Source of the DNA: JBFXAM01 sp050184295
Lineage (GTDB): Bacteria; Planctomycetota; Phycisphaerae; UBA1845; Fen-1342
Direction of reading: 5' to 3'
Assembly (NCBI GenBank): GCA_050184295.1
Contig: JBFXAM010000021.1
Location: 1-51,238, forward strand
Length of the DNA stretch: 51,238 nucleotides
Below the pieces are notes generated by a model. That model had not been told where the DNA came from. It saw only the letters and a list, made by a program, of their open reading frames with translations, and made no database searches. Positions 26,747-34,689 of the stretch are shown here, one piece after another. The translations under genes and the position numbers were made by a program. Position 1 is the first letter of the stretch. The number at the start of each line of letters is the position of its first letter.

Positions 26747-27526
26747 TCAGGCGCCGGCGAGTGCTCGCAATACGGCATCATGCAGTTGCCCGTTCGTCGC
26801 GACCGCCTCCGGCCGCGTGTGGTCCGCGACGCCGTTCCAATCCGTGACGCGTCCGCCGGCTTCGACCACGCACGGCACGACGGCCGCCGTGTCCCAGAGA
26901 TTCATGATCGGATCGATGACGGCTTCGGCGCGCCCGGTCGCCACGAGCGCGTAGCCGTAGCCGTCGACGCACCCGCGGTCGGCAAGACACGCGTCGGCGA
27001 GGCGGTCGAATGCGGCCCCGCGTCCGCAGCGGCGCATCAGCTTCACCGGTGCGTTGAAGATGCGCGCCAAAGACAGATCGTCGATCGTCGACACGCGCGC
27101 TGGTCGCTCGTTCCAGAAACACCCCAGGCCGCGCGCGGCAAAGACCGTCTCGCGCAGCGCCGGCATGTGGATCACGCCGGCCACCATCTCGCCGCGCTCC
27201 TCCACGCCGATCAGCACGCTGTAAAGCGGCACGCCGCAGATGAACGACATCGTTCCGTCGATCGGGTCGAGAATCCAGCGCACCGGTTCGCGGCCCTGCT
27301 TCTGGCCATGTTCTTCGCCGACGATGCTGTGCGTCGGGTACGCGCCTTCGATGCGCTCTCGCAGGAGCGCTTCCGCGTCGCGGTCGGCGATCGTGACCGG
27401 CGAACGATCGGCCTTCCACTCGACCGCGGTGTTCGCCTGAAAGTGCCGTAGCGTGAGCTCGCCGGCGGCGCGGGCGGCATCGACGGCGAATTCGAGCACT
27501 TCGCGGAGTTGTGCAGCGTCCATCAT
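26747..27526 (-). CDS. hisN: Inositol monophosphatase-family phosphatase, probably histidinol-phosphatase HisN
   Basis: HisN dephosphorylates histidinol phosphate in histidine synthesis. The 259 residues contain the metal-binding motifs of the family: GEEHG (70-74), WILDPIDGTMSFICG (Asp87, Asp90, Thr92) and, near residue 210, LWDTAAVVPCVVEAGG. The spacing and ITIADRDAE-like start (PVTIADRDAE) favour the HisN subgroup over inositol monophosphatase or CysQ, but this is from motif memory. Two ATGs (27526, 27523) follow GGGAG. The ArsC-like gene lies 62 bases upstream on the same strand, so the pair may be co-transcribed. No other his gene is in the window. Confidence 0.82.
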   Translation of the reverse strand: MMDAAQLREVLEFAVDAARAAGELTLRHFQANTAVEWKADRSPVTIADRDAEALLRERIEGAYPTHSIVGEEHGQKQGREPVRWILDPIDGTMSFICGVPLYSVLIGVEERGEMVAGVIHMPALRETVFAARGLGCFWNERPARVSTIDDLSLARIFNAPVKLMRRCGRGAAFDRLADACLADRGCVDGYGYALVATGRAEAVIDPIMNLWDTAAVVPCVVEAGGRVTDWNGVADHTRPEAVATNGQLHDAVLRALAGA

Positions 27527-27588
27527 CGGGCTCCCGGGAGCGCGGCGGTGTGCCGGGCGGTCCGCCGCCGCGGTTGTGCAGGCCGAAT

Positions 27589-27963
27589 CTAACGCATCGC
27601 CCGGCGGGGCGCTTTGCCGAACAGGCGCGCGTACGCGTCATCGTTGAATCCGACGACGAACGTGGTTCCCATTCGCAGCGCCGGGGCGCGCAGGTTGCCG
27701 AATGGTCCAAGCAACGCCCGCGCGAGGGTCTCGTCGTCGGGCGGGCTCTTTCGCATCTCGAACTCGGTCACGCTTCGCCCGCGGATCGACACTACCCGCG
27801 GCAACCCGCGGGCAAGCGCGAGCGCTGCGTCCCGGTCAAACTGCTGCTCGTCCGTCGTGACACGTTCGGCGACCTGCGCCTGGACCGAGTCGAGGTACGC
27901 CTGCGACTTGCGGCAGGTCTCGCAGCTTCGCCGGTGGTAGTACCACGCCACGCGCTTCGCCAA
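27589..27963 (-). CDS. ArsC/Spx-family thioredoxin-fold protein
   Basis: This 124-residue protein has an N-terminal thioredoxin-fold strand and a C-x-x-C: VAWYYHRRSCETCRKSQAYL. It then has the family's central SIRGRSVTEFEMRKSP and the cis-Pro-like region LRAPALRMGTTFVVGF. It resembles planctomycete ArsC-family proteins, some annotated as selenoproteins; here the position is an ordinary Cys (TGC/TGT type codons, no in-frame TGA). Arsenate reduction is unproven; a thiol redox role is the safer statement. The start is TTG at 27963, chosen because GGAG lies seven bases upstream and no ATG exists; GTG 27951 is the alternative. Confidence 0.75.
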   Translation of the reverse strand: MAKRVAWYYHRRSCETCRKSQAYLDSVQAQVAERVTTDEQQFDRDAALALARGLPRVVSIRGRSVTEFEMRKSPPDDETLARALLGPFGNLRAPALRMGTTFVVGFNDDAYARLFGKAPRRAMR

Positions 27964-28057
27964 GGCGATACTCCGTTCCCGTGCGCGTCGCCGCCGTTTC
28001 GGCGCCGGGGTTTTCGATCACACGCCGACCGCTGCGCGGCCGAACCTCCTTCGGAAC

Positions 28058-28074
28058 CCGCTGCGCCAAGCGGC
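28058..28074. repeat. Degenerate family D hairpin
   Basis: CCGCTGCGCCAAGCGGC, preceded by CTTCGGAAC, resembles the copies at 19504-19535 and 40648-40720 with a mismatched stem. Confidence 0.35.
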
Positions 28075-28223
28075 ACGCCCGACGGCGCGGGCCGGTCGCG
28101 CCGTGCGCCCCGCGTGTGGCGTGCGGGATTCCGATCGCCCGGCGCGCGCGGCGCGCGCGTCGCTCATGCACTGCTTGGCGCAGTCGGTGCCGCGGCTGGG
28201 TAGAAGGTCAGTTTGATCCGGGG

Positions 28224-28376
28224 GGCACGGACGCCTCGCCCGTTCATGTTGGATTGGGTGGTACGGGCGTCTCGCCCGTTCATGCGGCAGACACGGGCGT
28301 CTCGCCCGTTCATGCGGCAGACACGGGCGTCTCGCCCGTTCATGCGGCAGACACGGGCGACACGCCCGTACCACCC
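28224..28376. repeat. Tandem 30-base repeat array inside a long inverted repeat (family C)
   Basis: Three near-identical 30-base units starting at 28263, 28293 and 28323, each with the perfect hairpin ACGGGCG-TCT-CGCCCGT and the tail TCATGCGGCAG, are flanked by degenerate units. The outer ends form a perfect 15-base inverted repeat: GGGTGGTACGGGCGT (28256-28270) and its complement (28362-28376). The array lies in the 580-base gap between the divergent ArsC-like and metK genes. The period is a multiple of three, so it is open in several frames, but I see no gene in it. Confidence 0.9.
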
Positions 28377-28543
28377 GTTCGAATTCACTTTTTCACGAAG
28401 CTGACCCACTGACCGCGGCTGGCCGCGTCTTGTCGCCGAACCGACCGAATATTAGACTGCGGGGCTTGTTGATCCCGCAACCGCACCGGCGGCGCGCGGC
28501 CCGGCCGGGTCCGCTTGCCGCCTTGACCCCGAAGGAGCGCCGC

Positions 28544-29710
28544 ATGGCCATCGCGAGCAACCGCAAATACCTGTTCACCTCCGAGTCGGTGAGCATGGGC
28601 CACCCCGACAAGGTGGCCGACCAGATCTCCGACGCCATCCTCGATTCCATGCTCGAACAGGATCCCTACTCGCGCGTGGCCTGCGAGACCATGGTCTCCA
28701 CCGGCATGGCCGTCGTCGCCGGTGAAGTCACCACCAAAGCCTACGTCGAAATCCCCGACGTCGTCCGCGGCGTCATCAAGGAGATCGGCTACGTCTCCGG
28801 CGACATGGCGTTTGATTATGAATCGTGCGCCGTGCTCACCAGCATCAAGAAGCAGTCCCCCGACATCGCCATGGGCGTCGACCGTGACGGCGCGGGAGAC
28901 CAGGGCATGATGTTCGGCTTTGCCTGCCGCGAGACGCCGGAGCTGATGCCGCTGCCGATCCATCTCGCGCACCGGCTGGTCGAGCGCCAGGCCGAGGCGC
29001 GCCGCAGCGGACAGGTTCCCGGGCTGCGGCCGGATGCCAAGAGCCAGGTGACGGTCGAGTACGAGGGCCAGAAGCCCACGCGCGTCGACACCGTCGTGCT
29101 CAGCACGCAACACGACAGGTCGTGGAACGAACGGCAGGACGAGCTCAAGAAGGCGATCGTCGAGCACGTCTTCAAACCCGTGCTCGGCCAGTGGTGGTCG
29201 GACAAGGTGACGGTCCACGTCAATCCCACCGGTCGCTTCGAGATCGGCGGGCCCCACGGCGATTGCGGGCTCACCGGCCGGAAGATCATCGTCGACACCT
29301 ACGGCGGCCGCGGCCGGCACGGCGGCGGTGCGTTCAGCGGCAAGGATCCGACCAAGGTTGACCGCTCCGCCGCCTATATGGCCCGCTACATCGCCAAGAA
29401 CATCGTCGCCGCCGAACTCGCCGATATCTGCGAACTGCAGCTTTCCTACGCGATCGGCGTCGCCGAGCCGGTCAGCGTGCTCGTGAGCACCGAGGGGACG
29501 GCGAAGGTCAGCGAGGACTTGCTGAGCACGCTCGTGATGGAGCACTTCCCGCTCACGCCGCGCGGGATCATTCAGCATCTGAACCTGCGTCGTCCGATCT
29601 ACCGGGAGACGGCCCGGCACGGACACTTCGGCCGCTCGCTGCCGACGTTCAACTGGGAGCGTACGGACAAGGCGGCGGCGCTGCGGAGCGCGGTGGGAGC
29701 AAAGGTCTAG
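28544..29710 (+). CDS. metK: S-adenosylmethionine synthase
   Basis: MetK makes S-adenosylmethionine from methionine and ATP. At 388 residues it has the normal length and all signatures: FTSESVSMGHPDKVADQISD, GAGDQGMMFGFAC, VHVNPTGRFEIGGPHGDCGL followed by TGRKIIVDTYGG, GGGAFSGKDPTKVDRSAAY and the C-terminal RHGHFGR. ATG 28544 has AAGGAG at the right distance. I looked for a SAM riboswitch in the leader and saw none of its conserved elements. The family C repeat array ends 167 bases upstream. Confidence 0.97.
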   Translation: MAIASNRKYLFTSESVSMGHPDKVADQISDAILDSMLEQDPYSRVACETMVSTGMAVVAGEVTTKAYVEIPDVVRGVIKEIGYVSGDMAFDYESCAVLTSIKKQSPDIAMGVDRDGAGDQGMMFGFACRETPELMPLPIHLAHRLVERQAEARRSGQVPGLRPDAKSQVTVEYEGQKPTRVDTVVLSTQHDRSWNERQDELKKAIVEHVFKPVLGQWWSDKVTVHVNPTGRFEIGGPHGDCGLTGRKIIVDTYGGRGRHGGGAFSGKDPTKVDRSAAYMARYIAKNIVAAELADICELQLSYAIGVAEPVSVLVSTEGTAKVSEDLLSTLVMEHFPLTPRGIIQHLNLRRPIYRETARHGHFGRSLPTFNWERTDKAAALRSAVGAKV

Positions 29711-30048
29711 CCGCAGCCTGGAGGCGCGAAGGTCCGCGTCGCGCGCCGGATCATCTTCGGCAGCGCGAGGGATCATGCCGGGCCGCGGAATCGCGGCGAA
29801 GCCGGCTCGTCCCAAAGTGGCACGCGAGCCCGAGCCCCGGGAGCGCCCCGGGCCGGGACTGGGCCGCCCGTTCGGGGCGAGGCACGCGCGACACCCGACG
29901 CCCCCCACCACCCCGTCGCCGTCACCCACGACCACGCGCCGCGACCAGCGCCTGGGATCACCCCGCACGGCGCCGGGGTTCGCGCCGCCAAATGAGACGA
30001 GCGCCGAATGCCGACCCGCCCTGTGCCGCCGGGCGCGTGACCGTGTGG

Positions 30049-30254
30049 GTGGCCCCGACGGGGCCAAGGGGTGTCGCCACGGGTGGAGCGAGGCCCGCGA
30101 GGGCCGAGCGGAACCCGTGGACATGATCGCGCGGATTTGTGCGGCCCCGGCAGGGGCCAAGGGGTGTCGCCACGGGTGGAGCGAGGCTGCGAGGGCCGAG
30201 CGAAACCCGTGGACATGATCGCGCGGATGTGTGCGGCCCCGGCAGGGGCCGAGG
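30049..30254. repeat. Tandem 93-base repeat with CCACGGGT...ACCCGTGG hairpins
   Basis: Two units with a 93-base period (from 30061 and from 30154) and the start of a third. Each contains GGGGCCAAGGGGTGTCG, an inverted repeat CCACGGGT ... ACCCGTGG enclosing about 30 bases (first unit 30077-30120), then ACATGATCGCGCGGAT and a GCCCC/GGGGC hairpin. The interior of the 860-base metK-proS gap outside the repeats (29711-30048) shows no convincing gene. Confidence 0.85.
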
Positions 30255-30324
30255 GAAGCCGGATCGTCACCACACGCTTTCCGCCGCCCCTTGCGGGGCG
30301 GAAGCGACGTTTCGGATTCTCGAT

Positions 30325-30360
30325 CCACGGGTTGCGCCGCTGGCGCGGCTGCACCCGTGG
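30325..30360. repeat. CCACGGGT...ACCCGTGG hairpin with a different interior
   Basis: It has the same 8-base arms as the tandem repeat just upstream (30325-30332 and 30353-30360). Between them is an inner palindromic core, GCGCCGCTGGCGCGGC, so the copy can form a nearly continuous stem. Confidence 0.7.
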
Positions 30361-30462
30361 CGCCACGCCGGCGCCCCGTTGGGGTGAATTTCCGCGCCCG
30401 CCAATACGGTCACCAATCCCGCGCCGCGCGCGCGTTCGTCTTCGCGACCTACCACCACAGCC

Positions 30463-30468
30463 GATATA
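30463..30468 (+). promoter_or_regulatory. TATACT -10 box upstream of proS
   Basis: TATACT lies about 100 bases before the proS ATG in GC-rich DNA. I see no clear -35 sequence at the usual distance. Confidence 0.3.
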
Positions 30469-30570
30469 CTGCCGCGTTTTCGGTCCGCCGACCGGCGTTC
30501 GTCGGGCCCGCGCTCGGCCGCCGGGCTTCGTCGACCGTTCGCACGTACCGTTGACTCACCCAGGTGCCGC

Positions 30571-32094
30571 ATGACCAAGGCCATCCAGACCGCCATCACG
30601 CCCACGCGGGCGGACGACTACCCGGAGTGGTATCAACAGGTCGTCAAGGCCGCCGACCTGGCGGAGAACTCCCCGGTACGCGGCTGCATGGTCATCAAGC
30701 CGTGGGGCTACGCGCTGTGGGAGAACATCCAGCGCGTGATGGACGGCATGTTCAAGGCGCAGGGCGTGAAGAACGCGTATTTTCCGCTCTTCATCCCGGT
30801 CAGCTTCATGGAGAAGGAAGCCGAGCACGTCGAGGGCTTCGCCAAGGAATGCGCCGTCGTGACGCACCACCGGTTGGAGCACGGCCCCGACGGCAAGCTC
30901 GTTCCGACCGGCGCGCTCGAGGAGCCGCTGATCGTCCGGCCGACCAGCGAAACGATCATCGGGGCCGCGTTCGCGAAGTGGGTGCAGTCGTATCGCGACC
31001 TGCCGCTGCTGATCAACCAGTGGTGCAACATCGTCCGCTGGGAGATGCGCACGCGTCTCTTCCTGCGCACCACTGAGTTCCTCTGGCAGGAGGGCCACAC
31101 CGCGCACGCGACGGCCGACGAGGCGAACGAGACGACGCTGCGGATGCTCGACGTCTACGCCGATTTCGCCGAGAACTGGCTCGCGGTGCCGGTGATCAAG
31201 GGCCGCAAGACCGCGGGCGAGCGCTTCCCCGGCGCGGTCGAGACCTACTGCATCGAGGCGATGATGCAGGACCGCAAGGCGCTGCAAGCGGGCACGTCGC
31301 ACTTCCTCGGGCAGAACTTCGCGAAAGCGTCGGAGATCAAGTTCCTCGGCCCCGACGGCAAGCTCGAACACGCGTGGACGACCTCGTGGGGCGTCAGCAC
31401 GCGGCTCATCGGCGCGCTCATCATGACCCACAGCGACGACGACGGATTCGTCGCACCGCCGCGCCTCGCACCCGCCCACGTCGTCATCCTGCCCGTCACG
31501 CACAAGGAGGACACGCGGGCGCAGGTGCTCGAATACTGCGACCGGCTCGCCGCCGAGCTGCGCGCTGTGAGCTATCACGGCCGACCGCTCGCCGTCGAGA
31601 TCGACGCGCGCGAGGGCCGCGGCGGCGACAAGATTTGGGAATGGATCAAGCGCGGGGCGCCGCTGCGGCTGGAGGTTGGTCCGCGTGACATCGCGAGCGA
31701 CAGCGTCTTCGTCGGCCGGCGCGATAAAGGCCCCAAGGAGCGCACAAGCCAGCCGCGCGCGCAGTTTGTCGCGACCGTCACCCCGCAGCTCGAGGAGATT
31801 CAGCAGGGGCTGCTCGAGCGCGCCCGCGCGTTTCGCGCGGCGAACACGGTGTCCATCGACAGTAAGGACAAGCTGTACGCCTATTTCACTCCGCAGAACG
31901 CCGACAAGCCCGAAATCCACGGCGGGTTTGCGATGTGCCACTTCGGCAACGACCCGGCGGTGGAAGCGAAGCTGAAGGAAGACCTGAACGTGACGGTGCG
32001 TTGCATCCCGCTCGCCGGCGACGACGAACCCGGCGCGTGCGTGATCAGCGGCCAGCCGAGCACGCGGCGCGTCGTGATGGGAAAAGCGTACTGA
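30571..32094 (+). CDS. proS: Prolyl-tRNA synthetase (archaeal/eukaryotic type)
   Basis: ProRS charges tRNA-Pro. The 507 residues match the shorter, archaeal/eukaryote-like class without the bacterial editing insertion: it opens with DYPEWYQQVVKAADLAENSP, has MVIKPWGYALWENIQ (motif 1 region), IVRPTSETI, WEMRTRLFLRTTEFLWQEGH (motif 2 with the ATP-binding Arg), HAWTTSWGVSTRLIG (motif 3 region), an anticodon-binding domain (PAHVVILPVTHK) and the C-terminal Tyr (GKAY) typical of this type. ATG 30571 has a weak AGGTG upstream. Confidence 0.95.
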   Translation: MTKAIQTAITPTRADDYPEWYQQVVKAADLAENSPVRGCMVIKPWGYALWENIQRVMDGMFKAQGVKNAYFPLFIPVSFMEKEAEHVEGFAKECAVVTHHRLEHGPDGKLVPTGALEEPLIVRPTSETIIGAAFAKWVQSYRDLPLLINQWCNIVRWEMRTRLFLRTTEFLWQEGHTAHATADEANETTLRMLDVYADFAENWLAVPVIKGRKTAGERFPGAVETYCIEAMMQDRKALQAGTSHFLGQNFAKASEIKFLGPDGKLEHAWTTSWGVSTRLIGALIMTHSDDDGFVAPPRLAPAHVVILPVTHKEDTRAQVLEYCDRLAAELRAVSYHGRPLAVEIDAREGRGGDKIWEWIKRGAPLRLEVGPRDIASDSVFVGRRDKGPKERTSQPRAQFVATVTPQLEEIQQGLLERARAFRAANTVSIDSKDKLYAYFTPQNADKPEIHGGFAMCHFGNDPAVEAKLKEDLNVTVRCIPLAGDDEPGACVISGQPSTRRVVMGKAY

Positions 32095-32270
32095 GACACG
32101 CGCCGGGCAACCGAACGGGCGTTCATCTGGTGAGCAAGTCGGCGGCGCAGCACACCGGCTTCCCAGCGTTGATCCGCTCGGGGCACCTGGACCCGACGTT
32201 CGAACAGTCGCATTCGCGGCTCGGACCTGTGCGCCCACGCCCTGTGCCGCGCCATCACGCGCGGGTTCGA

Positions 32271-33284
32271 TTACTGTGGACAAGCGCCGGCCAAGAGGCA
32301 CTCCACGAAGACATCGATATCGAAGTTGTTGATCAACCCGTCGTCATTCGCGTCCGCGTTCGTAACATCGCACAGCGGATAGGCCGCTTCATAGGCCGCT
32401 GCGTCCGCAATCGCGAGCACGAACGGATCGATGTCGAAGTTGTTCACGGCGCCGTCGCAGTTCAAGTCCGCCGGCCGGCGGCAGGCGCGAGGGCCGCAGG
32501 TCGTATCGGCGCCGCCGAACGAGCCGCCCATCGCGGCACAATCACTGTCCGTCGTCACCGTGCAAACGCCGTTCGCCATGCAGCACGCGCCCTCCTGCGG
32601 TGGGCCGCCGCCGATGAACGCGTCGAAGTTCGCCGAGCGCGTGCCGAGCGGGCTGCCGCCGTCGAGCGCCGGATCGCCAAAGCCGAACTCCACGAGGTCG
32701 CCCATCACGCCGTCCGCGCGTCGCACACCGGAGTTTCCCATCTCCAGCCACACGAGAGTCGGTCCGGTCGACATCACATCGAGCCATCCGAGCAACACGT
32801 GCGACCCCGCGAGCGTATTGGTCACGAAACCGTCGGCCTCGGGCGAGCGCGCCACGCCGTAGCGGTTCGTGCCGATCGCGATCAGCGAGTATTGGCTGCT
32901 GGTGAGATCGACCAGCGACCAGCGGATTCGCCCGCTGGGTGCCGTCGGGTTGAAGAACTGCCAATCGAGCAGCGCGCTCGGCCCATCGAGCGCGACGCGA
33001 AACGTGAACAGCTTCCACTGCACATTGATCGTGCCGTCGACGACCTGCGCCCAAAGGTAGATGCGGTTCGGCCCGATTGGGAACGCCGGGTTCTGCTGAT
33101 CGGGCGCGGGTTGCGGGACGGGCAGAGCCGCGTCCCACCCATGATCGGAGAAGTACAGGCGAAGGCGATTCGTCTGCCCGCCCGCAGACAGCACACCGCC
33201 GGCCAGAACCAGCAGCCCGGCGGCAATCCGCGTAGCGCAGCGGGTGTGGCGGTGGCGAGTGTTAACGCGCTGGTTGGAAGGCAC
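32271..33284 (-). CDS. Secreted protein with one GACC Cys repeat and terminal NNFDID module
   Basis: I place the start at GTG 33284 because GGAGG lies six bases before it; a GTG 12 bases further 5' would overlap that site. A basic n-region and hydrophobic stretch (RIAAGLLVLAGGVLSAGG) form a signal peptide. The body (about 200 residues) is beta-rich with no catalytic motif seen. A single Cys-rich unit follows: GACCMANGVCTVTTDSDCAA then GGSFGGADTTC, the same unit that occurs eight times in the gene at 37450. The end is ADLNCDGAVNNFDIDPFV, a linker with one Cys, then ADANDDGLINNFDIDVFV and 11 residues. Predicted to be exported; function unknown. Confidence 0.8.
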   Translation of the reverse strand: MPSNQRVNTRHRHTRCATRIAAGLLVLAGGVLSAGGQTNRLRLYFSDHGWDAALPVPQPAPDQQNPAFPIGPNRIYLWAQVVDGTINVQWKLFTFRVALDGPSALLDWQFFNPTAPSGRIRWSLVDLTSSQYSLIAIGTNRYGVARSPEADGFVTNTLAGSHVLLGWLDVMSTGPTLVWLEMGNSGVRRADGVMGDLVEFGFGDPALDGGSPLGTRSANFDAFIGGGPPQEGACCMANGVCTVTTDSDCAAMGGSFGGADTTCGPRACRRPADLNCDGAVNNFDIDPFVLAIADAAAYEAAYPLCDVTNADANDDGLINNFDIDVFVECLLAGACPQ

Positions 33285-33474
33285 GCGAACCTCCACGGTC
33301 GAAGTCGTACTGACCGTACTATAAACCGCGGGGCGAGATCAACCGCTCTTTCGCGCGGCGGCGCGTGTGCGGCGGCGCCCGTGCGCCGCTCCGGTATCAT
33401 CCCACTCCGGCACAGTCGGTGTCCGCCGGCCGCCCCGCGCGGCCGCCGGATCCGCCGCCTCACGGAGCTCTCAG

Positions 33475-34689
33475 ATGCGTTTCGCGACCAAGGCCATCCA
33501 CATCGGACAGGATCCCGACCCCACCACCGGCGCCACGGTCCCGCCGATCTACGCCACCAGCACCTTCACCCAGGCTGCGCCCGGACAGCACAAAGGCTAC
33601 GCCTACGCCCGCGGCAGCAACCCCACCCGCGACATGCTCGCCAAGGCTCTCGCCGCTCTCGAAGGCGGGGTTGCCGCGTGCTCGTTCGGATCGGGCGTCG
33701 CCGCCACGATGGCCGTCATGCAAGCCCTGCTGCGCCCCGACGACTCGGTCGTCGCGTACAGCGACATGTATGGCGGAACGTATCGCCTGCTGGAGCGTGT
33801 GCTGCGGCCGTGGGGGCTCGACATCCGCTACACGGACGAGACGCGTCCGCCGGCGGTCGCGGCGCTGGTCGACGCGACGACAAAGCTCGTCTGGCTGGAG
33901 ACGCCGACGAATCCGATGCTCCGCCTGCTCGACATCGGCACGATCAGCCACGCCTGCCGCGACGCGGCCCGGCGCGCGAACACCACGCCGATGTCGCGCA
34001 AAGGCGGCTCGCCGATGGATCACGAATTCGGCCTGCTGGTCGCGGTCGACAACACGTTCGCCACGCCGGCACTCCAGCAGCCGCTCGCGCTGGGCGCCGA
34101 TCTTGTCGTTCACAGCACGACCAAGTATCTCGGCGGACACTCGGACGTGGTCGGCGGCGCGGTGATCGCTTCCAACCCCGACCTCATCGCGCCGATCAAG
34201 TTTTATCACAACGCCGCGGGCGGCGTGTCGGGTCCATTCGATTGCTTCCTCACGCAGCGCGGGCTCAAGACGCTCGCCGTCCGCATGCGGGCCCACTGCG
34301 AGAACGCGCAGCGCATCGCGCAGTGGGCGATCGAACAGAGCGGTTTCGAACAGGTCATCTATCCCGGACTGCCCAAGCACCCGGATCACGAACTCGCGAA
34401 GCGGCAGATGAGCGGCTTCGGCGGCATGGTGACCGTGGTCGTGAAGGGCGGCTTCGCGGCGGCGAGCAAGTTCATGTCGAGCACGAAGCTGTTCAGTTGT
34501 GCGGAGAGCCTCGGCGGCGTGGAATCGCTCATCAACCACCCCGCCGTCATGACGCACGCGAGCATGCCCAAGGAGGTGCGCGAGCGCATCGGCATCGTCG
34601 ACGGGCTGGTGCGGCTGAGCGTCGGCATCGAGGACGGCGACGACCTGATCGCCGACCTGGAGCAGGCACTGCGGGTCGCGGTGCGATGA
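33475..34689 (+). CDS. Cys/Met metabolism PLP-dependent enzyme (cystathionine gamma-synthase/lyase family)
   Basis: The family performs gamma- or beta-replacement and elimination on sulfur amino acids. The 404 residues contain ATKAIHIGQDPDPTTGATVP, the phosphate-binding SFGSGVAAT, YSDMYGGTYRLLERV, WLETPTNPML, VDNTFATPALQQPL and the PLP Lys217 in STTKYLGGHSD. Just before VDNTFATP there is an insertion of about 18 residues (RRANTTPMSRKGGSPMDHEF) that typical members lack. Whether it is a synthase, lyase or sulfhydrylase cannot be decided by eye. ATG 33475 has GGAG upstream, and a TATCAT box lies at 33395-33400. Its stop codon overlaps the next start (ATGA). Confidence 0.9.
   Translation: MRFATKAIHIGQDPDPTTGATVPPIYATSTFTQAAPGQHKGYAYARGSNPTRDMLAKALAALEGGVAACSFGSGVAATMAVMQALLRPDDSVVAYSDMYGGTYRLLERVLRPWGLDIRYTDETRPPAVAALVDATTKLVWLETPTNPMLRLLDIGTISHACRDAARRANTTPMSRKGGSPMDHEFGLLVAVDNTFATPALQQPLALGADLVVHSTTKYLGGHSDVVGGAVIASNPDLIAPIKFYHNAAGGVSGPFDCFLTQRGLKTLAVRMRAHCENAQRIAQWAIEQSGFEQVIYPGLPKHPDHELAKRQMSGFGGMVTVVVKGGFAAASKFMSSTKLFSCAESLGGVESLINHPAVMTHASMPKEVRERIGIVDGLVRLSVGIEDGDDLIADLEQALRVAVR

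Noticed and set aside
27589..27963. Selenoprotein version of the ArsC-like protein
   Set aside because: Both active-site positions are plain Cys codons, and no in-frame TGA is present at the motif.
28224..28376. CRISPR array
   Set aside because: The 30-base units repeat without variable spacers, so this is a tandem repeat and not a CRISPR; no cas gene is present.
28400..28543. SAM riboswitch before metK
   Set aside because: None of the conserved core elements of SAM-I or other SAM riboswitches could be recognised.
31935..34685. Long 5' extension of the glycosyltransferase frame
   Set aside because: It runs through proS and the PLP enzyme in another frame and antisense to a secreted protein; no similarity to any family.
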